From positions 19,864,480 to 19,928,479 of the forward strand of contig OX419340.1 in NCBI GenBank assembly GCA_948470475.1: 64,000 nt of DNA, in the 5' to 3' direction. The stretch comes from Galaxea fascicularis. Its lineage: Eukaryota; Cnidaria; Anthozoa; Scleractinia; Euphylliidae. A program made the position numbers and the translations under genes. Each line of letters opens with the position of its first letter. Position 1 is the stretch's first letter. The notes below the pieces were generated by a model that worked only from the letters and a program-made list of their open reading frames with translations, was not told the origin of the DNA and did not search any database. Positions 21,149 through 29,734 of this stretch are shown here, one piece after another.

Positions 21149-21901
21149 ATGGTTGGACATCCCGAGATGCCAGACCCACTACAATGGGGGTTGCACGACA
21201 AAGTCTTGGACATGCTTCGTGTAGACGAAACGTACGAAGGGTGGGCGAGGAAAGGACGATGGGAGGTCGCGCATGCTTTCGATAAGGCTCGGTACGACTT
21301 GGAGAAAGAGATTGTGAACTGCGTGAAGGCGTGGGCCAAGGTAGACCCGGCGGCCCTGGCACCCCTAGCGCGAAAGGAGGCTCCTCCCCAGTTCGAGCCC
21401 ATGTCGTTTCATCTGCTTCACACGTTGAAGGCCAAGGTCAGAGAGATGGACGAGTGCCAAGCGATTAAAGAGTTGCGAGAAAAAGAGGGATTGTGGGAAA
21501 ACGTGCAATCGATCAGCCGCACCCAGTACCATTTGGAAAAATCCATTGTGAAGTACGTGACGCGATGGGTCAGGGGAACGATGGGCGAAGACTACACCCC
21601 GAAACCCGAACCCAAAGCAGAGGTGGAGGAGGATGTGGCCACCCCCGCCTCGGTCTTTGAGCCCCTTTACGAAAAAGCCTTGCGAGAACGCGATCTGTGG
21701 CGTGCACGGTGTGACGACCTGTTAGACCTGGTGTTGTGTGAGTACTGTGAGGACGAGAAAAACCGGGTGTACCAACGTGGGACCCCCGAAGAAGTGTTGT
21801 GCTGGAAACCCTGTAATTGTAGTTGGCCTTGTAATCGCGTGCGGTCCATTTTAAAGATTAAACCATTAAAGACCTCATTCCGAGATGTGTGGTTGTTGTA
21901 G
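21149..21901 (+). CDS. Unrecognised protein with an internal repeat and C-terminal zinc motif
   Basis: The protein has 250 residues from the ATG at 21149, after TTATAAAG at 21094. Two repeats of about 30 residues are visible: RWEVAHAFDKARYDLEKEIV and LWENVQSISRTQYHLEKSIV, each followed by an aromatic VKxW/VTRW helix. A linker with KPEPKAEVEED precedes LYEKALRERDLWRARCDDLL (coiled coil) and CEYCEDEK...CWKPCNCSWPC (Cys cluster). The C-terminal part is shared with the gene at 20034 and with the decayed fragment at 43036-47970. No known family is recognised. It may be a replication or regulatory protein. Confidence 0.65.
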   Translation: MVGHPEMPDPLQWGLHDKVLDMLRVDETYEGWARKGRWEVAHAFDKARYDLEKEIVNCVKAWAKVDPAALAPLARKEAPPQFEPMSFHLLHTLKAKVREMDECQAIKELREKEGLWENVQSISRTQYHLEKSIVKYVTRWVRGTMGEDYTPKPEPKAEVEEDVATPASVFEPLYEKALRERDLWRARCDDLLDLVLCEYCEDEKNRVYQRGTPEEVLCWKPCNCSWPCNRVRSILKIKPLKTSFRDVWLL

Positions 21902-21987
21902 TGTATGCATGTGGACCTTCCCCTCACCCACGACCCTAGACAAATAGCATAAAAAGACGGGACGCCGTGGCAAGGGGGTCAGTCGAG

Positions 21988-23025
21988 ATGAGGGGACTCA
22001 GGGACATGTACGTGACCCTGTCGAGCGACACGACGCCCGAATTTCCCCACAACACGGCGGCGTCCTTTCAAGTGCGATTAGCCACTCCCCTGACGTTTGG
22101 AGAGCCTGGGTGGGAAGTGGCCTTGAGCAGTCTGGTCATGTGCGATCGTGGGATGGACGTCACCCTCTTGCACGACCAACCTAGCAAGGCCTTGTTGGTC
22201 ACGACCACCCGATTACTGAAAGAGGGGGATTCGGACTTTCCCTGGACGATCAAGAACCAAGTCCTTGTCAGTGACATGGTGGCCTCGAATGCTCGACATC
22301 CCTTGCCATCGGGCGAAGCGTTCATGAAAGCCTTGATCGAACAATGGTTGTTGAAAGTCAATCTGTTTGACTACGAAGACGGAACCCTGCAGATCCGCCC
22401 CCGCGTGAGTTGGGACACCTCCAATGGCGCCACAGAGATGAGTGTCGATGGACTCGATGAAACGACCTTTGAATTGAACAAGAGTTTGTGTTTCAAGATG
22501 GGTTGGTTGATGCCCGACCCATCGCAAAATTTGTCATTTCTCCTAGGCCACAATGCCATTCCTGAATTGCGTCAAGTGGTCACTGGCCCGGCCCCAAGGT
22601 GGGGTCACACGGTGGACTCCATCATTGCTCACGGTGACGTGCTGTTGAAATACGATTCCACGCGTGACACGGTCATGTTTTCGTCTAAAGTGAAATGGCG
22701 CTTCGTGCGTCTGAATGACGCCTTCGACAGCGTGGTGGGCAAGACGCACCACACGCAGGGTCTGCACATCTATTCCAACGTGGGACGTGCCGTCATGGTG
22801 GGGGATCGGACGACCGATCTCGTGCAAGAGGTGCCGCACTTGCAGCGAGGGGAGGGTAGTGTGTATTACGAACCCTCGCCAGAACGATTTCGGTCTGTGC
22901 GCTATTACGGACTGGAGGTGGCCAGCGTGAGTTTGAGGGATGGGTTGGGGCATGCGTTGCCCACAGCACAAGTGGGTCGCACGCACACGACGGTCAGCTT
23001 GCATTTCAGACGTAGGAATTCATAA
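21988..23025 (+). CDS. Minor capsid (penton-type) protein, paralogue 1
   Basis: The protein has 345 residues from the ATG at 21988, 40 bases after CATAAAAAG. The N-terminus MYVTLSSDTTPEFPHNTAAS, followed by FQVRLATPLTFGEPGWEVAL, is the typical start of Polinton minor capsid proteins with a single jelly-roll fold, which form the five-fold vertices. The N-terminal YVTLxSD...NT...F.V.L.TPL...W.V.L pattern is shared with the protein at 24468, which has the same length. The TAA stop lies inside the CATAAAAC box of the next gene. Confidence 0.75.
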   Translation: MRGLRDMYVTLSSDTTPEFPHNTAASFQVRLATPLTFGEPGWEVALSSLVMCDRGMDVTLLHDQPSKALLVTTTRLLKEGDSDFPWTIKNQVLVSDMVASNARHPLPSGEAFMKALIEQWLLKVNLFDYEDGTLQIRPRVSWDTSNGATEMSVDGLDETTFELNKSLCFKMGWLMPDPSQNLSFLLGHNAIPELRQVVTGPAPRWGHTVDSIIAHGDVLLKYDSTRDTVMFSSKVKWRFVRLNDAFDSVVGKTHHTQGLHIYSNVGRAVMVGDRTTDLVQEVPHLQRGEGSVYYEPSPERFRSVRYYGLEVASVSLRDGLGHALPTAQVGRTHTTVSLHFRRRNS

Positions 23026-23068
23026 AACCGGGCCGTCCGCCACCTTGACTCGTCAGTGTGCGAAAACC

Positions 23069-23413
23069 ATGACGACGTGCGCAGACGTGTGGAGTCGATG
23101 CCGTTGGGTCATGTTTCGCACGGTATGTCGATCGCTCGTGGCCGTCATAGGGGTACCCAGTCAGGATGTGTTCGCCATGGACGCGGCCGCCGAGGGCACG
23201 CCCCTCGACGTCTTCGAATACCTTCTCGACGAGTTGCACTGGGGGACGTTCGTGGCCTTTGTGCTGTGGTTGGACGAGGGGTACCCTTGGCCAGAAAGTT
23301 GGCAATGGTACCGCAAGATACATAAAACGTACGGGTTATGCCTGCCCACCATTCGAGAGTTGGTGTGGCGTCGAGTTTGCCTGTGGGTGACGGACAGACT
23401 TCGACGACCATGA
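23069..23413 (+). CDS. Unrecognised 114-residue protein
   Basis: It starts at the ATG at 23069, 47 bases after CATAAAAC. It is rich in aromatic residues in the second half (ELHWGTFVAFVLWLDEGYPW, then WQWYRKIHKTYGL), with a short hydrophobic part too weak for a certain membrane segment. Its stop overlaps the integrase start by four bases (ATGA), so the two may be translated from one message. No family recognised. Confidence 0.45.
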   Translation: MTTCADVWSRCRWVMFRTVCRSLVAVIGVPSQDVFAMDAAAEGTPLDVFEYLLDELHWGTFVAFVLWLDEGYPWPESWQWYRKIHKTYGLCLPTIRELVWRRVCLWVTDRLRRP

Positions 23414-24486
23414 AGAAAAAGACCATAAAGCCCACAACGGCAGCATCCTACGAGGACCCTGCAGCACCCGGTGCCTTGGGCGGGGTGGCCCGGTTTGCAC
23501 GCGCTCACGGGTGGTCCCTGAAGAAGGCACGCACTTTGTTGCAAAAGAATTTGGCCTACACGTTGCACAAACCCCCGCGTCGGCGGTTTTCGACGCTGCC
23601 CGTCTTGGTGTTTTATCGCGACCAGCAATGGGTGGCCGATCTGGTGGAAATGCAGCGCGTGGCCGGCCACAACCGCGGCATACGTTACCTCCTGACCGTG
23701 GTGGACGTCTTGTCGAAATACGCCTGGGTGCGTCCATTAAAAAATAAGACGGGCGCCGAGGTTGTGCGAGCCTTTCGAAGCATTCTCAAGGACGGGGGAC
23801 GCCAGCCACAAACCTTGCAGACGGACAAAGGCAAAGAATTTTACAACGCTACCGTGCAGGCCTGGTTGAAGCGAGAAGGCATTCATCATTTTTCCACGAA
23901 AGGGGATGCCAAAGCCGCCGTGGTGGAACGGTTCAATCGCACGCTCAAGGGCCGCATGTACCGCTATTTCACTGCCGCCAACACCTTGAAGTACATCGAC
24001 ATCCTCCCCGACTTGGTGGCTGGGTATAATGCCTCCAAGCACCGTAGCATTGGTTTGGCACCGAGAAAAGTGACGCCAGAGAACGAAGAGTTTGTGTGGC
24101 AGCGATTGTACGGTTTACGGTTGAAACCTGATCGGAGGCGACCTCGATTGGCCAGAGGGGATCGCGTGCGCTTGAGCAAGCGCACGAGACTCTTCAAGAA
24201 AGGGTATTTGCCCCAATGGACGGAGGAAGTGTTTGTCGTGCAACGCGTGGTGCCGGGGGTTCCCATCACCTACAAAATCGAAGAAATGGATGGCACACCC
24301 GTGGAGGGGACGTTTTACGAAGAGGATCTACAAAAAGTCACCGTGGACGACGACACTTTGTGGCGCATCGAAAAAGTACTTAAACGGCGTGGCAAGCGAG
24401 CGTTGGTGAGATGGAAAGGGTGGCCGGCCAAATACGATAGTTGGATCCCCACCTCGGACCTCAAGGCATGGAAGAGCTCTACGTGA
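23410..24486 (+). CDS. Polinton integrase with chromodomain
   Basis: The protein has 358 residues. The retroviral-type catalytic triad is complete: Asp77 (WVADLVEM), Asp139 (LQTDKGKEF) and Glu173 (VVERFNRTLK), with 33 residues between the last two as in other Polintons. A small SH3-like part follows (GDRVRLSKR), then a chromodomain at about residues 315-352 (WRIEKVLKRRGKRALVRWKG, then YDSWIP). It joins the element ends to host DNA and would make the 6-bp duplication seen here. The start ATG at 23410 overlaps the previous stop. The last 19 bases overlap the next gene. The ORF is intact. Confidence 0.93.
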   Translation: MKKKTIKPTTAASYEDPAAPGALGGVARFARAHGWSLKKARTLLQKNLAYTLHKPPRRRFSTLPVLVFYRDQQWVADLVEMQRVAGHNRGIRYLLTVVDVLSKYAWVRPLKNKTGAEVVRAFRSILKDGGRQPQTLQTDKGKEFYNATVQAWLKREGIHHFSTKGDAKAAVVERFNRTLKGRMYRYFTAANTLKYIDILPDLVAGYNASKHRSIGLAPRKVTPENEEFVWQRLYGLRLKPDRRRPRLARGDRVRLSKRTRLFKKGYLPQWTEEVFVVQRVVPGVPITYKIEEMDGTPVEGTFYEEDLQKVTVDDDTLWRIEKVLKRRGKRALVRWKGWPAKYDSWIPTSDLKAWKSST

Positions 24487-25505
24487 CGTTGCCCAGCGAT
24501 GGCGGAGGAGCTCAATTCGCGAGGGCCAATCGCAACAACAGTTACAAGGTGCAATTACCCACTCCCTTGCAGTTCGGAGGCAAAGACTGGCAAGTGGGGT
24601 TGGCAAGCCTGTCGCTACCCCTTCGGAACGAATTTCGGTCCGCCCTGTTGCAAAAGTTTCCTTCGGGCACCCAACTTGCCTATCAACGGGGGTACACGAC
24701 CAAGGTGGATGCGCGCGGGACACGCAGTGTGGCCAACAACAACGTGAGGGCCGTGGTCACCGTGGACGACCTGTTGCAGGACGAGTCGGTGCACGACGGG
24801 GTCTCTTTCATGCGGTCCCTCGTGTTCGAGTTGCAAAAGGGAATCGCCTACTATTTCAAGTACACGGAAAAAGACAGCACGGACCTCCAAGAATGGAAGC
24901 ATCCGGAAAGCAATGCGGAGTACTTTCAAACCCTGCGTTGGACGGGTCCCACCACCTTGCAAATCGACGGCAGCGGATGCGAGCGCGCTTCCGAGAACAT
25001 CACAGTGGGCTTTGCGTACGACTTGATGGTGTTGTTAGGAGGCATTGGCCCAAGCCACAGTTTTCCCGGACCCCAGATCCGTCAGATTCATTACAAGTCC
25101 CCTCCCGCCAGCGAGAAGATCAACACTCAGCCCATCGATGCGGCCACCATCCAGGGAGAGTGGGTCCTTTTCACGCAACAACAGACCTGGGAGTTTACCA
25201 ACTTGAATTGGGGTTGGTTCGAAAAGACCTTCTTCACCCCCTCGCGCAGTCTGCGTGTCTACTGCAATGCGGGTCAGAGCACCATCGTGGGCGAACGCAT
25301 CACGGATCTCCTAAGAGAAGTCCACCTTTCCACCATGGACCGAAATGGGTACGCCTACTTCGAACCCACCCACGTGCAATACCTGCCGGTACGTCAACCC
25401 TCGTTCGAGGTGATGGAAGTGCAAATCGCCGAGATGGCCGGTGCCTTGGCGCATCTGGGGGAGGGACCCTCCAACTTGACTTTGCATTTTCGCCAGCGTG
25501 TATAA
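24468..25505 (+). CDS. Minor capsid (penton-type) protein, paralogue 2
   Basis: The protein has 345 residues, starting inside the end of the integrase gene (MEELYVTLPSD). It shares with the 21988 protein the pattern YVTLPSD...N...YKVQLPTPLQFGGKDWQVGL and the ending in LTLHFRQRV against VSLHFRRRN. Both also have a VGERITDLLREV/VGDRTTDLVQEV segment near residue 280. A jelly-roll minor capsid role is inferred. Two diverged copies in one element may form a hetero-oligomer or supply different vertices. The TAA stop lies in GTATAAAGA. Confidence 0.75.
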   Translation: MEELYVTLPSDGGGAQFARANRNNSYKVQLPTPLQFGGKDWQVGLASLSLPLRNEFRSALLQKFPSGTQLAYQRGYTTKVDARGTRSVANNNVRAVVTVDDLLQDESVHDGVSFMRSLVFELQKGIAYYFKYTEKDSTDLQEWKHPESNAEYFQTLRWTGPTTLQIDGSGCERASENITVGFAYDLMVLLGGIGPSHSFPGPQIRQIHYKSPPASEKINTQPIDAATIQGEWVLFTQQQTWEFTNLNWGWFEKTFFTPSRSLRVYCNAGQSTIVGERITDLLREVHLSTMDRNGYAYFEPTHVQYLPVRQPSFEVMEVQIAEMAGALAHLGEGPSNLTLHFRQRV

Positions 25506-25558
25506 AGACAAGAACAAGACAACCCTGTCGTGGTCAGTGCAGACAATCCCGTCGACGT

Positions 25559-25568
25559 GTATAAAAGG
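25559..25568 (+). promoter_or_regulatory. TATA box GTATAAAAGG
   Basis: It lies 42 bases before the ATG at 25601, the spacing found across this element. Confidence 0.6.
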
Positions 25569-25600
25569 ACACTCCCCAACACCCAAAGCATTTGCGAGTC

Positions 25601-25819
25601 ATGCGAGGAGGCAGTCTGACACGGTACACCCCCACGTCGCAAGACGGTTCGGGGCTTTTCAGTCGGTTTGTCGGACCCGTGCTCGAAAGGGGGGGTCAAG
25701 TCGTCGCCAGAAAGGTACAAAAGCACGTGAAGAGGGCCTTGAAACGCAAAGCGGACGAAGTCCTCGACAGAGTGAGTAAACGCGTCAAACACAGTGTGCA
25801 CGATATATTGGGACCCTGA
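25601..25819 (+). CDS. Small basic capsid/core-type protein
   Basis: The protein has 72 residues. The N-terminus GSGLFSRFVGPVLERG is amphipathic and is followed by a basic helix (KVQKHVKRALKRKADEVL). Proteins with a GxGLF...F start and a basic tail occur in the capsid gene cluster of Polintons. It might be a pVI-like membrane-active or DNA-binding minor component, but the family is not certain. It lies between the minor and major capsid genes. Confidence 0.5.
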   Translation: MRGGSLTRYTPTSQDGSGLFSRFVGPVLERGGQVVARKVQKHVKRALKRKADEVLDRVSKRVKHSVHDILGP

Positions 25820-25821
25820 AG

Positions 25822-26013
25822 ATGGTGAAGCGGCGCATCGTCATGACACCCATGCCCTCGAGGGGGCTTCAACGGCACGGTCTGAAAGGCGTGGCACCTC
25901 AAGTCGGGGGACGGATTTGGCCGGGGGCTCCTGACATGGTGCCTTCCTGGACACGCGCGTATATAAAAGAGATGCACAAGCGACCACGGCAAAGGCGACG
26001 AGGACGCCGGTGA
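25822..26013 (+). CDS. Small Arg-rich protein
   Basis: The protein has 63 residues and starts three bases after the previous stop. It is strongly basic with an RPRQRRRGRR end, so DNA or capsid-interior binding is plausible. It may be only a reading frame that carries the next promoter, because the TATA box of the major capsid gene (TATATAAAAG, 25960) lies inside it. Confidence 0.35.
   Translation: MVKRRIVMTPMPSRGLQRHGLKGVAPQVGGRIWPGAPDMVPSWTRAYIKEMHKRPRQRRRGRR
25960..25969 (+). promoter_or_regulatory. TATA box TATATAAAAG for the major capsid gene
   Basis: It is 59 bases before the ATG at 26019 and lies inside the preceding small ORF. Confidence 0.6.
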
Positions 26014-26018
26014 GCACG

Positions 26019-27401
26019 ATGAGTGAGGGAAGGACACCTGCCGCCACCACCTGGCATCCCACCATGCAAATCTTCGACGTCCCCCCGACGGATACTTCCT
26101 ACGAGAAGTATCGCATGGTGTTGGTGAAAGCGGACAGTGGGGGCATTCAACCCATGCAATTTGTCATATCGGTCGTCAACGAGTACGTGGACTTGAATCG
26201 GAGTTACTTCGAAATGGAATTTCAAATGAAACAACACGATGGCAACAACGTCGCAGCCGCGGACAATCTGTTCCCCGCCCAGAATTTATGCCACACCATG
26301 ATCAAACAATGCAGCGTCACCTTCAATGGCACGTTGATCAGTTCCCAGACGGACACCTACCCGTACAAAGCTTACTTTGAGACCCTCATCAACAACGATC
26401 GCCTGGATGGAGAGACCCTCTTGCCCTTGCAGGGTTTCCAACAAGATGGATTGGATGTGGCCACCCCCTTGACGGCCAACAACTTGGACGACGGGGGCCC
26501 TCATGCCGACTACACGGCTCTCAGTGCCACGCAAAAAGCTGCCGTGAAGGCCATGAAGAGAGAACAAGGGCACTACACGGATGGCAAACGACGCACGCTG
26601 TACTTCAAGCCGCAACTCGGAAGCCTTTTACATGGGTAAACCCTTGGTACCCTTTGTAGAAGTGGTGGTGCGTTTCTTCTTTCACGACCGGCCTTCTTCT
26701 TCAACGGGGTGGCAGAGCAAGGCCGTTTGACGGACGCCGACATCAAACTCAAGTTTCACGTGTGTCAAGTGCAATTGTCCGACCCCCTCGCCAATACCTT
26801 GCAATTACAAAGAAAGGAGGGGTATTATGCCAAGTACCCCTTGGTGCGTTCGGAGATTCGCGCGTATGCCCTACCTGCGGGTCAGACGGATTTTGACGAA
26901 GATCGCATCTTTCTCCACCGTGTGCCCGATCGGATGATCGTGGGGTTGTTGCACCAGAGCAGTTACAATGGCGACTACACGTACTCGCCGTTTGCCTTTC
27001 AACAGTTTGGGTTGCAGTGGATCAAACAGTTTGTGGACGGGGAAGAGTATCCCTACGGCACGACCCTCGAATTGAATGCGGGCAATGGCAACAAAGATCT
27101 CGTGGGATTTTTCCGCTTCGTGCAGGCCACCTCGGCTTGGAAAGAAAGGCGACCCAACCTGGTACGGCCCCAAGAGTGGGGGTACGGCAAGAATTGCACC
27201 TTGTACGTCTTCGACAACGTGGCCAGTGGGGATGCCGACGGCAAAATTCTCAACCCCCAAAAAGAGGGCAACGTGCGCGTGCAATTTCACTTGAATGCCG
27301 GGTTGGCTCACGTAGCCACGGTGGTCATTTACGGCGAATTTGAGAACGTCATGCAAATCACCCACGACGGAGGCGTGTTGTACAATGCCTATGGCACATA
27401 A
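26019..27401 (+). pseudogene. Major capsid protein (double jelly-roll), two frameshifts
   Basis: It starts MSEGRTPAATTWHPTMQIFD; VPPTDTSYEKYRMVLVK and FVISVVNEYVDLNRSYFEME match the start of Polinton major capsid proteins. These form double jelly-roll trimers (hexons) of an icosahedral capsid. The frame is open to 26639, but the codons before that stop are already out of register: from about 26615 to about 26685 the expected sequence lies in another frame (YMGKPLVPFVEVVVRFFFHD), and then it returns to the first frame and is open to 27401. Two compensating small indels are implied. Without both shifts it would be about 460 residues. The stop lies in the next TATA-like box. Confidence 0.88.
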
Positions 27402-27404
27402 AAG
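27397..27404 (+). promoter_or_regulatory. TATA-like box CATAAAAG overlapping the capsid stop codon
   Basis: The TAA stop at 27399-27401 is part of the box. The protease ATG is 42 bases downstream. Confidence 0.55.
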
Positions 27405-27438
27405 AGCCGTCAGAAGGCAGGCCTAGGTCAGTCCCACC

Positions 27439-28077
27439 ATGGAGTTGGTGCCCACCACGGACGAACAGTTACGGCATTTGGCCGAAGACGACCCCCACCT
27501 TGGTCCTCATTTTACCGGGGTCTTTCCCAGCGACCGACTGCCCCCTCGACCTATCCGAGACCGTGCGCAAGAGTATATCGTCAACGTGGACCCTCACGAT
27601 CGTCCCGGCAGTCATTGGATGGCCCTTTGGACGCCAGGCCCTGACGACGACGAAGAGGAGGAGGAGGGGGGTGAGATCTGCTTGGTGATGGATAGTTTTG
27701 GGTTACCGTTGTGGCGTTACGGGGCGCCTGCCCTGGAAGACTGGTTGGAAAAGCATTGGTCCACCCTTCGTTTCAACAAGCGCAGTTTGCAAGCCATCGA
27801 CAGCAACACGTGCGGTGCCTATGCCCTCCTGTTTTTGGTGCATTGCAGTCTGGGAGGCACGTTACAGACGTTTCAACAGTATTTTAGTCGTTACGATTTC
27901 GTGAAGAACGACGCGCGCGCGGCTGCCTGGTTCAAGCGGTTGGTGCGACGCGATTTGACGTGGCATCGTTTGACGGGCCCCATTCGCCAGAGTAACCACG
28001 TGCCCGTGCGTCTGATGGACATGCTCATGACGATGACGGGGAACCCGGAAGGCCAAAACTACGATACCGTGTATTAA
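27439..28077 (+). CDS. Maturation cysteine protease (adenain/Ulp1-like, C48/C5 type)
   Basis: The protein has 212 residues. The catalytic set is visible: His59 in GSHWMALW, Asp85 in VMDSFGLP, Gln118 in SLQAID and Cys125 in SNTCGAYALLF. It would cleave capsid and core precursors during particle maturation. An acidic insertion (DDDEEEEEGGE) lies between the His and Asp strands. The ORF is intact, unlike the decayed copy at 4670. AATAAA follows at 28101, so transcription of the capsid block may end here. Confidence 0.92.
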   Translation: MELVPTTDEQLRHLAEDDPHLGPHFTGVFPSDRLPPRPIRDRAQEYIVNVDPHDRPGSHWMALWTPGPDDDEEEEEGGEICLVMDSFGLPLWRYGAPALEDWLEKHWSTLRFNKRSLQAIDSNTCGAYALLFLVHCSLGGTLQTFQQYFSRYDFVKNDARAAAWFKRLVRRDLTWHRLTGPIRQSNHVPVRLMDMLMTMTGNPEGQNYDTVY

Positions 28078-28138
28078 CAACAACAACGAGGTCGTTCTTA
28101 ATAAAACATTAAAAAAAAAGTGGTGACTGTCCTTTGTC

Positions 28139-28150
28139 TATATAAAAGGG
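28139..28150 (+). promoter_or_regulatory. TATA box TATATAAAAGGG
   Basis: It lies 41 bases before the ATG at 28180 and begins a new transcription block after the AATAAA at 28101. Confidence 0.65.
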
Positions 28151-28179
28151 GGGCGCACTCTTAGGGTAACCGTATCAGT

Positions 28180-28518
28180 ATGGCCCAACGACGCCTCGAC
28201 TTGCAACCTGTGACGGGGCTCGTACCTCCGCGACTGACCTCGGCGGTTCCCTTACCCAGTCAAGCCACGTGGATGGGTATGATGCAACGGTTGCAGGAAC
28301 AATACGGTCCCGACCCCGACCCACCTAAACGCGTGCGGAGCAAAAAGAAAAAGATCAAGATGGTCAAAGACACCGTGACGTTGGCCGAGGTCTTTCGGAA
28401 ACTCCCCAAGACCTTGAAGACGCAAAAGGTGCCTCTCACGGGGCGTCTGACGTTGAATTCCATGCTCAAACGTCTGAAAGCGGGGAGTATAAAAATCGAC
28501 GCCTTGCTGTGGAGTTGA
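28180..28518 (+). CDS. Unrecognised 112-residue basic protein
   Basis: The N-terminal half is Pro/Gln-rich. Then come RVRSKKKKIKM and a conserved-looking helical part (TLAEVFRKLPKTLKTQKVPL). It ends six bases before the ATPase. The basic character and the place next to packaging genes suggest a core or capsid role; I cannot assign a family. Confidence 0.5.
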   Translation: MAQRRLDLQPVTGLVPPRLTSAVPLPSQATWMGMMQRLQEQYGPDPDPPKRVRSKKKKIKMVKDTVTLAEVFRKLPKTLKTQKVPLTGRLTLNSMLKRLKAGSIKIDALLWS

Positions 28519-28524
28519 ACAAAG

Positions 28525-29169
28525 ATGATTCGGACACCGAGTAGCCTGTTGGTGGTGGGACCCTCGGGGTGTGGCAAGACGGTATTTGTCACCAAACTCT
28601 TGAAAGCGCCTCACCGGTACTTTTGCGACGTGGTGCCCAACGTCCACTATTGTTACGGGGTGTGGCAAGAGGGCTTTCACCCGTTGGCTCGACTGGGGGT
28701 ACACATGCACAAAGGCATGCCCGAGAGCGATCAATTACAACGTTGGTTCGGTCGCACGAAAGGAGGGGTCTTGGTCCTCGACGATCTGATGGAGGAAGGG
28801 GGCAACGACAAACGCGTGTTGGATCTGTTCACCAAAGACTCGCACCATCGCAACATCACCGTGCTGTATCTCTGTCAAGACATGTTTCCCCCTGGCAAGT
28901 ACGCCAAGACCATTTCGCGTAATGCGCATTTCATCGTGGCCTTCAAGAGTCCTCGCGATCAGTTGGGGTTCACCAACCTCATCAGGCAAGCCTTTCCCAA
29001 ACATTGGCCCGACGTGTTAGACGTCTACGACACCGTGACGGCCCGACCTTTTGGGTACGTCTTCTTGGATCTGCATCCAGCCTCCGACGATACGTACCGG
29101 GTCTTTTCGGACCTCTTGGAGGACGAAGGGTACACCCGTGCCTTTGCCAAGCCCCACCGTCCGACATAA
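28525..29169 (+). CDS. Packaging ATPase (FtsK/HerA-like)
   Basis: The protein has 214 residues. Walker A GPSGCGKT is at 12-19 and Walker B VLVLDD at about 82-87. A conserved polar strand TVLYLCQDMFPPGKYAKTIS follows, then SRNAHFIVAFKSPRDQ. This is the genome-packaging motor shared by Polintons, virophages and adeno-like lineages. The start ATG is at 28525. The stop is embedded in CATAAAAGGG of the next gene. The tail and promoter of this gene were copied into 29673-29700. Confidence 0.92.
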   Translation: MIRTPSSLLVVGPSGCGKTVFVTKLLKAPHRYFCDVVPNVHYCYGVWQEGFHPLARLGVHMHKGMPESDQLQRWFGRTKGGVLVLDDLMEEGGNDKRVLDLFTKDSHHRNITVLYLCQDMFPPGKYAKTISRNAHFIVAFKSPRDQLGFTNLIRQAFPKHWPDVLDVYDTVTARPFGYVFLDLHPASDDTYRVFSDLLEDEGYTRAFAKPHRPT

Positions 29170-29174
29170 AAGGG
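29165..29174 (+). promoter_or_regulatory. TATA-like box CATAAAAGGG overlapping the ATPase stop codon
   Basis: The TAA stop at 29167-29169 is inside the box. The next ATG is 39 bases away. The same box, one base longer, is duplicated at 29687. Confidence 0.6.
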
Positions 29175-29203
29175 AACGCACTGCCTACGAGGGGTCACTC
29201 AAT

Positions 29204-29470
29204 ATGCCCAAGCAAAGACTGTCGCGACGACGGACGACTCGACGGCGACGTCACGAGGGAGGCCTGTTTCCTCTCTTAGCCCTTCTGCCTGCAGCCATCG
29301 CGGCGGGCAAAGCGGCCGCTTTAGGAGCCGTCAGTGGTGCCGCGGGGTACGGCGCCAAAAAAGCCATCGAGGCAGCCACAAAAAGGAAAAAGAGGAGGAT
29401 AACGAGCGTGACAAAACGAGGGAACACCGTGTTAACACGTTATTCTGACGGTTCTACCTCATTGCGATGA
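29204..29470 (+). CDS. Mu/pX-like core protein, copy 1
   Basis: The protein has 88 residues. It has an Arg-rich N-terminus (RLSRRRTTRRRRHEGG), then a hydrophobic Ala/Gly-rich stretch (LFPLLALLPAAIAAGKAA), then a basic tail. The GG-LFPLL...P.IAA...GAV.G pattern is like the C-terminal part of adenovirus core protein pX (mu precursor), which condenses DNA in the particle. Its near-copy lies at 29735. The ORF is intact. Confidence 0.75.
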   Translation: MPKQRLSRRRTTRRRRHEGGLFPLLALLPAAIAAGKAAALGAVSGAAGYGAKKAIEAATKRKKRRITSVTKRGNTVLTRYSDGSTSLR

Positions 29471-29510
29471 AATCACTCCAACATTGTTACCGTCCTCAAA
29501 ACCTCAGACC

Positions 29511-29690
29511 ATGGCCAAACGTGCGATGATGACAAAGAAGAAGACCACGTCGGCGGAGACGACCCTCCACTTAGCAAGGGGAAGATGCCTCGGGTGGTGC
29601 AGCCCAAAAAAGCTTACGAGGTCATGCGCGACATGATTCGTGTTGTGAAAAACACCACGGTGCCTTTTCCAAACCCCACCGTCCGACATA
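29511..29690 (+). pseudogene. Basic core-type protein, copy 1, truncated by duplication
   Basis: It begins like the 30051 protein (MAKRAMMTKKKTT against MAKRATTKKKTTS) but has lost bases near 29550, so the frame changes. The later part reads MPRVVQPKKAYEVMRDMIRV in another frame. At about 29672 it runs abruptly into a copy of the ATPase tail and promoter. So it is both frameshifted and truncated. Confidence 0.65.
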
Positions 29691-29734
29691 AAAAGGGAAC
29701 GCACTGCCTACGAGGGGGCACTCAACAACCGAGC

